DNA of 64,000 bases from Kordiimonadaceae bacterium UBA4441 (GTDB lineage: Bacteria > Pseudomonadota > Alphaproteobacteria > Sphingomonadales > Emcibacteraceae): NCBI GenBank assembly GCA_002390425.1, contig DGPL01000049.1:3028-67027 (forward strand), written 5' to 3'. Below, piece after piece: positions 17,409-25,341 of the stretch. A program made the position numbers and the translations under genes. Numbering within the stretch: the first letter of the stretch is position 1; each line of letters opens with the position of its first letter. The notes under the pieces are model-generated. The model had not been told where the DNA came from and made no database searches. It saw only the letters and a program-made list of their open reading frames with translations.

Positions 17409-19190
17409 ATGTTGGAAAAGGAAAGCAGTTCTAATCAACAATCTTTCTTAAGTCAGATGCAGATCGGGAAATATATGAACGTTAATGGTAAAACAATCGG
17501 TATATTGTTTGCTGTTCTCGTTGGTGCACTTGTCGCTTATGCGGCCATTGGTATCCGTTTTCTTATTCATATTGCGCAATTATATTCTCTGGGTACTTTT
17601 TCTGAAAATATCTATGATTTTGTTGACACTTTAAAATGGTGGCAAATTCTTGGGTCTACTGTATCAGGTGGATTAATCATCAGTTTTATATATTTCTTTT
17701 TTATGAGTGAGAAAAAAACAGGTGCCATCGCAGAGGTTATGGAGGCCTATACTTATAAAAACAGAAAAATGAATATTAAAGATGGTATTTTTAGTGGGAT
17801 TTCGGCGGCTATTGCATTGGGTACAGGGTCAGGCGCAGGCCGTGAAGGTCCTGTTGTACATTTAGGGGCAACATTATCTGTCTGGGTATCAGATAAATTA
17901 CATTTACCGCCTAAAATGTGCAGAACTTTGTTTGGTTGTGGTGTAGCTGCGGCGATTTCCGCTTCATTTAACGCGCCGATAGCAGGTGTTTTCTTTGCAC
18001 TTGAAGTTATCCTAGGACATTATGCACTTCATGCTTTTGCACCAATCGTAATTTCATCCGTTACCGCCGCCATTATTTCTAGAATTCATTTCGGTGACTT
18101 TCCCGCTTTTATTATTCCCGATTACCAAATTATCAGTTTTTATGAGTTTCCGGCATTTTTAGTATTAGGATTTATCAGTGCTATATTTGCAATGATAATA
18201 ACGAAATCGGTCTTTTTCGCCGATGATATGGCGAGTAAACTGCCCTTCCCCCCATGGGCGAGACCACCATTAGGCGGATTAGCGGTTGGCCTTATTGCTA
18301 TTTTCTGTCCTTATATTCTAGGAGTAGGTTACGGTACTACTGACGCTGCTCTAAAAAATATTATTTCCTTTGATTTACTTTGTATTTTAATCATTGCAAA
18401 AATTGCGGTCACTTCAATTTCACTCGCCTTTAGATATGGTTCAGGTATCTTTAGCCCATCACTTTTACTCGGCGCCTTAGTCGGTGGCGCATTTGGGTTT
18501 ATTATATCTTTAATATTCCCTGAACAGGCAAGTAATAGCGGCCTCTATGCTATTGTCGGCATGGGCGCCGTATCATCTGCCGTCCTGGGTGCACCTATAT
18601 CAACAATATTAATAATTTTTGAACTTACTGGTGATTATCAAATTACACTTGCCTTAATGGCTGCCGTCGTCACTGCAAATATGATCACCAACCATTATTT
18701 AGAATCGTCATCTTTTTTCCATCTTCAATTAAAACGTAAAGGTATAGATCATGAGGGGAGCCGCGCACAAAAATTAAGCCGACAGATTATAGTTCAGAAT
18801 ATAATGACCAATGATTTTGCTGTGGTGGTTACAGATACTGATATTGAAAGAGTTAAAAATCTTATTCTTAATTCAAAAAACAACAGTCTTTTCGTTGTTG
18901 GTGATAAGTTTAATATACGTGGAATTATAACATTGAATGAATTACGTCACTCACTTGATAGTGACAATGAAATTGAAGAAATGAATGCGGATAAAATTTG
19001 TAGACAGCAAAACTTCCATCTCTCTACAAATGACACTCTAGAGCAAGCTATCTATCTATTCAAACAAACCGGCGAGGACTTTATTGCAGTTCTTGATGAT
19101 AATGATCTTACAAAAATTGTAGGAGTTCTCTCCCAAGTAGAGCTGCTTCGTAGTTATAATAAAGTGCTTATTGAAGCCGAAGATTTATAA
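17409..19190 (+). CDS. CLC-type chloride channel/transporter with CBS pair
   Basis: A 593-residue membrane protein of the CLC family. The transport domain covers roughly residues 30-435, with the gating motif GSGAGREGPVVHLGA (GREGP at 144-148, including the gate glutamate), NAPIAGVFFALEVILG and YGSGIFSPSLLLGALVGGAFG. The usual first GSGIP anion-binding motif is replaced by TGAIAEVMEA, as in other bacterial CLC subgroups. Two CBS domains occupy about 455-590 and may bind nucleotide. Anion selectivity and H+ coupling cannot be read from sequence. The gene follows AAGGGG and stands 58 bases upstream of uvrD. Confidence 0.92.
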   Translation: MLEKESSSNQQSFLSQMQIGKYMNVNGKTIGILFAVLVGALVAYAAIGIRFLIHIAQLYSLGTFSENIYDFVDTLKWWQILGSTVSGGLIISFIYFFFMSEKKTGAIAEVMEAYTYKNRKMNIKDGIFSGISAAIALGTGSGAGREGPVVHLGATLSVWVSDKLHLPPKMCRTLFGCGVAAAISASFNAPIAGVFFALEVILGHYALHAFAPIVISSVTAAIISRIHFGDFPAFIIPDYQIISFYEFPAFLVLGFISAIFAMIITKSVFFADDMASKLPFPPWARPPLGGLAVGLIAIFCPYILGVGYGTTDAALKNIISFDLLCILIIAKIAVTSISLAFRYGSGIFSPSLLLGALVGGAFGFIISLIFPEQASNSGLYAIVGMGAVSSAVLGAPISTILIIFELTGDYQITLALMAAVVTANMITNHYLESSSFFHLQLKRKGIDHEGSRAQKLSRQIIVQNIMTNDFAVVVTDTDIERVKNLILNSKNNSLFVVGDKFNIRGIITLNELRHSLDSDNEIEEMNADKICRQQNFHLSTNDTLEQAIYLFKQTGEDFIAVLDDNDLTKIVGVLSQVELLRSYNKVLIEAEDL

Positions 19191-19248
19191 TCTACATTTT
19201 AATCGTTTTTCATCTGTCAATTTTTCTTAAGTACGCTATATATGGGCA

Positions 19249-21543
19249 ATGTCTGATCCATTTGACCTAGATAATTTACCCTCAACGCCATCGCGCGAAG
19301 AAAATTCTAATGCGAATATTCCGCCCTTCTATTTAGAGGGTTTGAATGCCCCGCAATTAGAAGCAATTGAAAATATTGATGGACCACTTCTTGTTTTGGC
19401 GGGGGCCGGAACAGGAAAAACACGCGTCTTAACCACTCGTTTAGCTCACATATTAGCTACCGAACGTGCATTCCCGAATCAAATTTTAGCGGTAACATTT
19501 ACCAACAAAGCGGCAATGGAAATGAAGGAACGGGTTGGTTCAATCATTGGTGATGCCGTTGAAAGTATGTTTTGGCTAGGCACATTTCATTCTATATGTG
19601 TGAAAATATTGCGACGCCATGCCGATCTCGTTGGCCTTGGGACGAATTTCACGATATTAGATCAAGATGACCAAATCAGACTTTTAAAACAATTAATCCG
19701 TGCTGCAGATATTGATGAAAAAAAATATCCACCAAGGATGCTCGCTGGTCTCATTGATAGCTGGAAAAACAAAGGTTTTCTTCCCGCTCAGGTTCCTGTT
19801 AATGAAGCACACTCATATGCCGAAGGAATGGGAATAAAATTATATGCGGCTTATCAAGCCCGTTTAAAAGAATTAAATGCAGCGGACTTTGGTGATTTAA
19901 TTTTATTATGTGTAAATCTTTTTCAAAAACATCCAGATGTTCTCAGAGAATATCAAAGCCGATTTAAATATATTTTAATCGACGAATATCAAGATACTAA
20001 TATTTCCCAGTATCTATGGCTTAGACTGCTCGCCATGTTACATAAAAATATATGCTGTGTTGGGGATGACGATCAATCGATTTACGGCTGGCGCGGCGCA
20101 GAAGTCGGCAATATTTTACGATTTGAAAAAGATTTTGAAGGTGCAAAAGTTGTAAGGTTAGAGCAAAATTATCGTTCAACAACACATATCCTTGGTGCGG
20201 CCAGCGGCCTCATTACCAGCAATCAAGACCGGTTAGGAAAAACACTCTGGACCGCAAAAGAAGGTGGTGAAAAGGTTACCATTAATGCCGTTTGGGATGG
20301 GCGAGCGGAAGCGCGGGCTATCGGCGACATGGTCGAAGATTTACAACGTCATAAACAGCCTTTAAATGAAATGGCCGTGCTGGTTCGTGCTGGGTTTCAA
20401 ACACGTGAATTTGAAGAAAACTTTTTATCACTTGGTATCCCTTATCGTATTATTGGCGGCGTTAGATTTTATGAGCGCGCAGAAATCCGTGACGCAATGG
20501 CGTATTTAAGAGTTACAAATAATCAGGATGATGATCTCGCATTTGAAAGAATTATTAACGTCCCCAAGCGCGGGATTGGTGACAGTACAGTCGCAAAGCT
20601 GCACCGTATTGCACGTGCCGCGACAATGTCATTGATGCGGGCGTCACGTGATATTATCGAAACAGAAGAAATTCCCAAAAAAGCGAGAAATTCGTTATCT
20701 ACATTAATTGCTAATTTTGATCGCTGGCGGTCACTTACTTCTGATATCAGCCACATGGATTTGGTGGATACGATCCTTGAAGAAAGCGGATATTATGAGA
20801 AATGGAAAAATGATAAATCACCGGATGCACCCGGAAAATTAGAAAATTTGTCTGAACTCATAAGGGGTATGGAAGCTTTTGAAAATTTAGAAGAGTTTTT
20901 AGAACATGTATCGCTCGTCATGGAAAACACTGCTAAAAGCCAATATGATAGCGTAAGTATCATGACTTTACATGGATCAAAAGGACTTGAATTTGATACT
21001 GTGTTTTTACCGGGCTGGGAAGAAGAGCTCTTCCCAAGCAAAAAGTCCTTAGAAGAGTTAGGCGAACAAGGCCTTGAGGAAGAAAGAAGACTTGCATACG
21101 TTGGGATAACGAGAGCGAAAAAACGCGCCCATATATTTTATGCTGCAAGCCGATATATGTTTGGTAACTACATGTCACCAATTCCTTCACGGTTTATCGC
21201 CGAACTCCCTGACGAACACGTCGAAAAACATGGTCAACAAGGATTAAGCAGCCTCGATCACGGTACATTTGGCCGTTCTTTTGATGCTGCGCCTAATTTA
21301 GGATTTAATTTTGGTGAAGGGCGTGAGAATTATCAATTAGATCGCAGTAAAGCCAAAAAGCGCCCAACATCTTCTGCGCGCAAAGCACCCGTCACAAAAT
21401 CTTCTTTTTCCATAGGTGATCGTGTTTTTCACGACAAATTTGGTTACGGTAAGGTCACATCAATAGATGGCAATAAACTTGTGATCGACTTTGAAATGGG
21501 TTCAGTACGCAAAGTGATGGATAGTTTTATAAATCCTGCTTAA
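19249..21543 (+). CDS. uvrD: UvrD/PcrA superfamily 1A DNA helicase
   Basis: A 764-residue 3'-5' DNA helicase for nucleotide-excision and mismatch repair. Seen: motif I AGAGTGKT (51-58), motif Ia LAVTFTNKAA, motif II ILIDEYQDTN, motif III CVGDDDQSIYGWRGAEV, motif IV RLEQNYRST, motif V VSIMTLHGSKGLEFDTVFLPG and motif VI RRLAYVGITRAKK. The C-terminal FSIGDRVFHDKFGYGKV is the Tudor-like tail that contacts RNA polymerase in UvrD/PcrA. The N-terminus carries a short acidic extension. The ATG has only a weak ribosome binding site. The stop overlaps the first GIN gene by four bases on the opposite strand. Confidence 0.95.
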   Translation: MSDPFDLDNLPSTPSREENSNANIPPFYLEGLNAPQLEAIENIDGPLLVLAGAGTGKTRVLTTRLAHILATERAFPNQILAVTFTNKAAMEMKERVGSIIGDAVESMFWLGTFHSICVKILRRHADLVGLGTNFTILDQDDQIRLLKQLIRAADIDEKKYPPRMLAGLIDSWKNKGFLPAQVPVNEAHSYAEGMGIKLYAAYQARLKELNAADFGDLILLCVNLFQKHPDVLREYQSRFKYILIDEYQDTNISQYLWLRLLAMLHKNICCVGDDDQSIYGWRGAEVGNILRFEKDFEGAKVVRLEQNYRSTTHILGAASGLITSNQDRLGKTLWTAKEGGEKVTINAVWDGRAEARAIGDMVEDLQRHKQPLNEMAVLVRAGFQTREFEENFLSLGIPYRIIGGVRFYERAEIRDAMAYLRVTNNQDDDLAFERIINVPKRGIGDSTVAKLHRIARAATMSLMRASRDIIETEEIPKKARNSLSTLIANFDRWRSLTSDISHMDLVDTILEESGYYEKWKNDKSPDAPGKLENLSELIRGMEAFENLEEFLEHVSLVMENTAKSQYDSVSIMTLHGSKGLEFDTVFLPGWEEELFPSKKSLEELGEQGLEEERRLAYVGITRAKKRAHIFYAASRYMFGNYMSPIPSRFIAELPDEHVEKHGQQGLSSLDHGTFGRSFDAAPNLGFNFGEGRENYQLDRSKAKKRPTSSARKAPVTKSSFSIGDRVFHDKFGYGKVTSIDGNKLVIDFEMGSVRKVMDSFINPA

Positions 21544-22322
21544 CGAATTTTTATTTTACTATCTCTTTTTGCTTTTAAATCGAGAATCTCTTTCGGCTTA
21601 CCAAAAACGTCAACACTGCCTGAACCCGAGCCATCAAAAACTAGTTTCTCTGTGGCATAAACTCTTGAATTTCCGGAACCGGATACATCAATCTCGACGA
21701 CTTCGCAAACAAGGTCTTTTGCATCAACATCGCCTGAACCGTTTATTTCAATTTCCATTCTAGTGCAACTACCACCATCAAACTCGACATTTCCTGATCC
21801 ATGAATTTCTACATCGACGTCATCGCCAGCGATTTCATCCATTTCAACATCACCTGAACCATGCACCTCAATCACCACTTCTTCACTTTTACCTGTGACA
21901 TATATATCGCCTGAGTCATGTATTTGAAGTTCTAGCTCTTCGTTATCTACGCCGACAATCTCAGCGTTACCGGATCCATTGATCTCAAATGCTTCAATAT
22001 TCGGCATCGTAATGGTAATATCTAAATTACCGTTATTGCCTCGGCCAAAACCGAACCAACCACCAAATCGCTTTTTATTACTGATTTTTAGAGTATCTCC
22101 ATCACGGTCAAAAACTGTATTTTCAATACGTTTCTCATCGCCTTCGACCTCAATAGAATAATAATCATCAATAATTACGTTCACATTGGTCGACGTGTTT
22201 AGTTCGATTTTATCGAAATCAGTGATATCTGATATTACTTTACGTTCTTGTGCGTAAGCGAGCGAAATAGCGGCCACAGAAATGGCCGCCGTTACTAATA
22301 TTTTTTTATAAATCATACTCAT
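21540..22322 (-). CDS. GIN domain (DUF2807) exported protein 1
   Basis: A 260-residue exported protein. From ATG 22322 the N-terminus MSMIYKKILVTAAISVAAISLAYA is a signal peptide; an in-frame GTG at 22331 and ATG at 22316 are alternatives. The body is a head GIN domain (DUF2807): ITDFDKIELNTSTNVNVIIDDYYSIEVEGDEK, then about seven rungs of roughly 20 residues, most marked by GSG(D/N/S) turns such as INGSGNAEI and VHGSGDVEM, predicted to form a right-handed beta-helix. The ending is AKRDSKIKIR. It has the same length as the next gene and is clearly paralogous to it. Function is unknown; surface adhesion or cell-envelope sensing has been proposed for the family. Confidence 0.85.
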   Translation of the reverse strand: MSMIYKKILVTAAISVAAISLAYAQERKVISDITDFDKIELNTSTNVNVIIDDYYSIEVEGDEKRIENTVFDRDGDTLKISNKKRFGGWFGFGRGNNGNLDITITMPNIEAFEINGSGNAEIVGVDNEELELQIHDSGDIYVTGKSEEVVIEVHGSGDVEMDEIAGDDVDVEIHGSGNVEFDGGSCTRMEIEINGSGDVDAKDLVCEVVEIDVSGSGNSRVYATEKLVFDGSGSGSVDVFGKPKEILDLKAKRDSKIKIR

Positions 22323-22334
22323 ATAATACACCGA

Positions 22335-23117
22335 TTAATGAATTCGAATTTTGCTTCTGCGTTTCGCCTCATGGTCTATCACAGTTTGGGGCTTGCCGTA
22401 AACCTCAACATTACCAGAACCATGGCTATCAAACGTTAATGAGTTGCTCGCGTACACTTCGGTATCTCCTGAACCGGCGACTTCTACATTAACATCCTGG
22501 CATTGCATATCTTTTGCCTCTACATCACCTGAGCCATGAATATCAATTTCAAGCGACTGACATGTTCCGCCGTCCAGTTCAACATCACCTGAGCCATTAA
22601 TAGATATTTCTACATCTTTGCCCATGACTTCACCCATGGAAATGTTGCCAGAACCATTAATGCTAATATCCAGTTCTTCTGACTGTCCCTTTACAAAAAT
22701 GTCTCCTGAGCCATTCACATTTAACGCGAGTGATGAATTATCAACACCTTCAATATCAGCATCACCTGAGCCATTAATTTGCATAGATTCTATGTTTGGC
22801 ATAACGATAAAAACTTCCATATCCTGATCACTATCATAATTAAAACGACCTTTTTTATGTTTTATTTTTAAAGTGTCATCTTTCATTTCAAGGACCGTAT
22901 TACCAATACGTTCTTCATCACCAACCATTTCAATTGAATATGTACTTCCCATCTTAATGTTTACATCAGATGAAGTATTTAATTGTACTTTCGTGAAACC
23001 TGATAGATCAGATGATTTGGTAATATCTTCCGCTAAAGTTTCTGTTACTGATGAAGCATAGAGTGCAGCCGTTAGTGCTGCGCCGGATACACCGGCAATC
23101 TTAAATAATTTATTCAT
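22335..23117 (-). CDS. GIN domain (DUF2807) exported protein 2
   Basis: A 260-residue paralogue of its two neighbours. It has a signal peptide ending near SSVTETLAED, then the opening strand pair SDLSGFTKVQLNTSSDVNIKMGSTYSIEMVGDEE and about seven beta-helix rungs with turns INGSGDADI, VNGSGDIFV, INGSGNISM, INGSGDVEL, IHGSGDVEA, VAGSGDTEV and SHGSGNVEV. It ends in HEAKRRSKIRIH. A strong AGGAGG lies before ATG 23117. Its stop is 12 bases before the chosen start of protein 1, so the genes are cotranscribed. Only two cysteines are present, both in the late rungs. Confidence 0.87.
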   Translation of the reverse strand: MNKLFKIAGVSGAALTAALYASSVTETLAEDITKSSDLSGFTKVQLNTSSDVNIKMGSTYSIEMVGDEERIGNTVLEMKDDTLKIKHKKGRFNYDSDQDMEVFIVMPNIESMQINGSGDADIEGVDNSSLALNVNGSGDIFVKGQSEELDISINGSGNISMGEVMGKDVEISINGSGDVELDGGTCQSLEIDIHGSGDVEAKDMQCQDVNVEVAGSGDTEVYASNSLTFDSHGSGNVEVYGKPQTVIDHEAKRRSKIRIH

Positions 23118-23155
23118 AATAACCTCCTAGATTATCTTCCGTGTTTATTATTTTT

Positions 23156-23809
23156 TTAATGAATGGTTATATTGCTAAACCATCCATCGCTTTTTGTTAC
23201 TTCACCCGGGTTGCCATAGACTTCTATGTTACCCATGCCGCTAATATCGGCATCTACTTTTTCGCTGGCAAAAATTTCAATATTACCAGCCCCCTTCAAA
23301 TCTACTTCGACTTGCCTACAGTGCAAATCTTCGGCTTCAATATTCCCAGTTCCTTTGAAATCAAGAATAAGCCATCCACATTTTCCTTCGACTTCGATGT
23401 TTCCCGCACCTTTCAAGTCAAATTCAACCTCTTCACTGTCAACTCCTTTGATGTCGGCATCTACTGCGCCCCTTAGATCCAAGCCAGTAAATTTCGGCAT
23501 CGTAATTGTCACTTTTGGGCTATCTGTACCTGCACGGTCCCATATTTTTTTATCGCCGTCTTTATAAATTACAAGCTTTTCACCGCGCACCCTCATCAAA
23601 AGGTGATCAACAATTTCTTCTTCGCCTTCAATTTCAATTGAATAATCTTCACCAACCATCACATCGATTTCGATACCAACTTCATCAATTCTTATTTTAT
23701 CAAAGCCACGAAGGTCTCTTTTTACAGTAATTTCTTCGGCTTTAACGGGCGAAAGACCAATCATCAAAACTGATGTAAAAATAAATAATGCTGAAAAATA
23801 CTTTGTCAT
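23156..23809 (-). CDS. GIN domain (DUF2807) exported protein 3, divergent
   Basis: A 217-residue member of the tandem GIN family and first in the transcription order (AGGAG before its ATG). Signal peptide MTKYFSALFIFTSVLMIGLSPVKA, then RDLRGFDKIRIDEVGIEIDVMVGEDYSIEIEGEE. The rung motif has changed from GSGD to GAGN/GTGN/GMGN (LKGAGNIEV, FKGTGNIEA, LKGAGNIEI, ISGMGNIEV), and there are fewer rungs than in the two 260-residue copies. It ends SNITIH. This suggests an older duplication with later change of the exposed turn edge. No enzymatic residues are recognised. Confidence 0.85.
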   Translation of the reverse strand: MTKYFSALFIFTSVLMIGLSPVKAEEITVKRDLRGFDKIRIDEVGIEIDVMVGEDYSIEIEGEEEIVDHLLMRVRGEKLVIYKDGDKKIWDRAGTDSPKVTITMPKFTGLDLRGAVDADIKGVDSEEVEFDLKGAGNIEVEGKCGWLILDFKGTGNIEAEDLHCRQVEVDLKGAGNIEIFASEKVDADISGMGNIEVYGNPGEVTKSDGWFSNITIH

Positions 23810-23974
23810 ATTTGGTATCTCCTATAGATTGATATTATATTTAAAGTCTCAAGCTTGAACAATAGCCCAACAAACCGCTTATCGCATTTTGCATGCACTT
23901 TATCGCAATTCTTCATTTGTTATGCTGGAAATTCACGTCCATTACGTATAAACCTGACCCTATCGGAAAGTTTA

Positions 23975-24913
23975 ATGACATCGCATGACCATATGACAGA
24001 TATGAAAACCTGGAAAATAAGCATTACATCTTTAAAAGAATATGTTCCCACTATAGAAGAGGTTTTATACAGCCTAGATTTTGAACATTTCCCTACTGTT
24101 TCTAGCTTCGAAATTATTGGAAATGAAGACTATTGGACGGTAGAAGGATATTTTAATAACGAACCGAACAGCATAACTTTATCGTCAGAAATTAAGCGAA
24201 CGGCTGGAATTTTTGGAATTGAGGCTCCAAGAGCGGAAATTGAATTATTGGACAATAAAAACTGGGTTGCCGAATCCCAAATCTTATTAAAACCTATTGA
24301 AGCCGGAAGCTTCTTTCTTTATGGACAGCATGATTTCAACGACATCCCTGAGGATAAAATCAGCATTCACATCGAAGCCGGCGAGGCCTTCGGAACTGGT
24401 GGCCATGAAACCACCGCGGGCTGTTTATTGCTTTTAAGCAAATTATCTGAACATATAAAACCATCAACTATTCTTGATCTTGGTAGCGGCAGTGGGGTTT
24501 TGGCAATAGCGGCTGCAAAATTATGGAACACAAAAATCATCGCTGCTGATATTGACCCAATTGCTACAAAAACAGCTAAAGCGAATATCTTACAAAATAA
24601 TATTCCCTTGATAGAAGATAATAAAAGTCAAGATAATGGTATTATATGTTTAACAAGCGATGGATTTGAAAACAGTATTCTAGCAAATCATGCACCCTAT
24701 GATTTAATAATTGCGAACATTCTGGCTAAACCATTACAAATTCTTGCAGAAGGTATTACCGATAATTTAAAAGAAGATGCATATCTCGTTTTATCAGGAT
24801 TATTAGATGTTCAGGAAGAGGCCGTATTAAACGCTTATAAAGCACAAGGTTGGGAATTATTTGACCGCCAAATCATTAATGAATGGCATTCATTACTTCT
24901 AAAAAAGATATAA
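23975..24913 (+). CDS. prmA: Ribosomal protein L11 methyltransferase
   Basis: A 312-residue SAM-dependent enzyme that trimethylates ribosomal protein L11. An N-terminal recognition domain (to about 120) is followed by IEAGEAFGTGGHETTAGCLL, SAM motif ILDLGSGSGVLAIAAAKLW, acidic loop AADIDPIATKTAKANI, and YDLIIANILAKPLQILA with the post-I/NPPY-like segment NIL. I chose ATG 23975 with GGAAAG just before it; the frame is open to a TTG at 23855, but that gives a 40-residue extension without family similarity. ATG 24002 is another option. It is followed by a bidirectional hairpin terminator. Confidence 0.92.
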   Translation: MTSHDHMTDMKTWKISITSLKEYVPTIEEVLYSLDFEHFPTVSSFEIIGNEDYWTVEGYFNNEPNSITLSSEIKRTAGIFGIEAPRAEIELLDNKNWVAESQILLKPIEAGSFFLYGQHDFNDIPEDKISIHIEAGEAFGTGGHETTAGCLLLLSKLSEHIKPSTILDLGSGSGVLAIAAAKLWNTKIIAADIDPIATKTAKANILQNNIPLIEDNKSQDNGIICLTSDGFENSILANHAPYDLIIANILAKPLQILAEGITDNLKEDAYLVLSGLLDVQEEAVLNAYKAQGWELFDRQIINEWHSLLLKKI

Positions 24914-24915
24914 AA

Positions 24916-24945
24916 AATGCGACTTTAGAAATTCAAAGTCGCATT
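24916..24945. terminator. Bidirectional terminator after prmA
   Basis: AATGCGACTTT (24916-24926) pairs perfectly with AAAGTCGCATT (24935-24945), loop of eight bases, A-rich before and T-containing after. It separates prmA from the convergent small gene. Confidence 0.8.
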
Positions 24946-24949
24946 CTAA

Positions 24950-25210
24950 TTATGAAACTGCTTCAATAGAAGACTGATTATCATTACTATGAGTTTTTAC
25001 CCAATTATCATTCATTGATTGATAACCTTTGTCACCAAGTAGGTCTATAAAATCATAATCTTCTGTACTCTCTTTTACAAAAGTTGAAACCGTATCAATT
25101 AATTCATTGATATCTTGTGTGTAAGTTGTTTCAAGAAGATCTGTTTTAGGTACATAGTTATATTCCTTCAACAGATCCATGAAACTATACGCTTTGAATA
25201 TATTTGTCAT
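24950..25210 (-). CDS. Small acidic protein of unknown function
   Basis: An 86-residue acidic protein with no signal peptide, membrane segment or cysteine, and with many Asp, Glu, Asn, Ser and Thr residues. Helical stretches are likely (NIFKAYSFMDLLKEYNY and INELIDTVSTFVKEST). AAGGAT six bases before ATG and a terminator directly after the stop support a real gene. It resembles nothing I recognise. It stands alone between prmA and ligA; the 131-base gap to ligA shows only a small palindrome. Confidence 0.6.
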   Translation of the reverse strand: MTNIFKAYSFMDLLKEYNYVPKTDLLETTYTQDINELIDTVSTFVKESTEDYDFIDLLGDKGYQSMNDNWVKTHSNDNQSSIEAVS

Positions 25211-25341
25211 TGATCTATCCTTAAATCTGCTGAATATTAATCCCTTTAGATGCTCGTCATATTGTAAGAGACGTTATACCCATTCATATATGTAAGGAGT
25301 AGAGGGAAAAATTCACCTACAGCCATGCAATAATTGCATAA

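Noticed and set aside
21700..23500. Apparent tandem DNA repeats (TCACCTGAACC-like units)
   Set aside because: They follow the codons of the GSGD/GSGN beta-helix turns of the GIN proteins and vary at wobble bases, so they are protein repeats and not a CRISPR or satellite array.
25325..25339. Palindrome ATGCAATAATTGCAT after ligA
   Set aside because: Short, A/T-rich, without a T-run on either useful side; too weak to call a terminator or operator.
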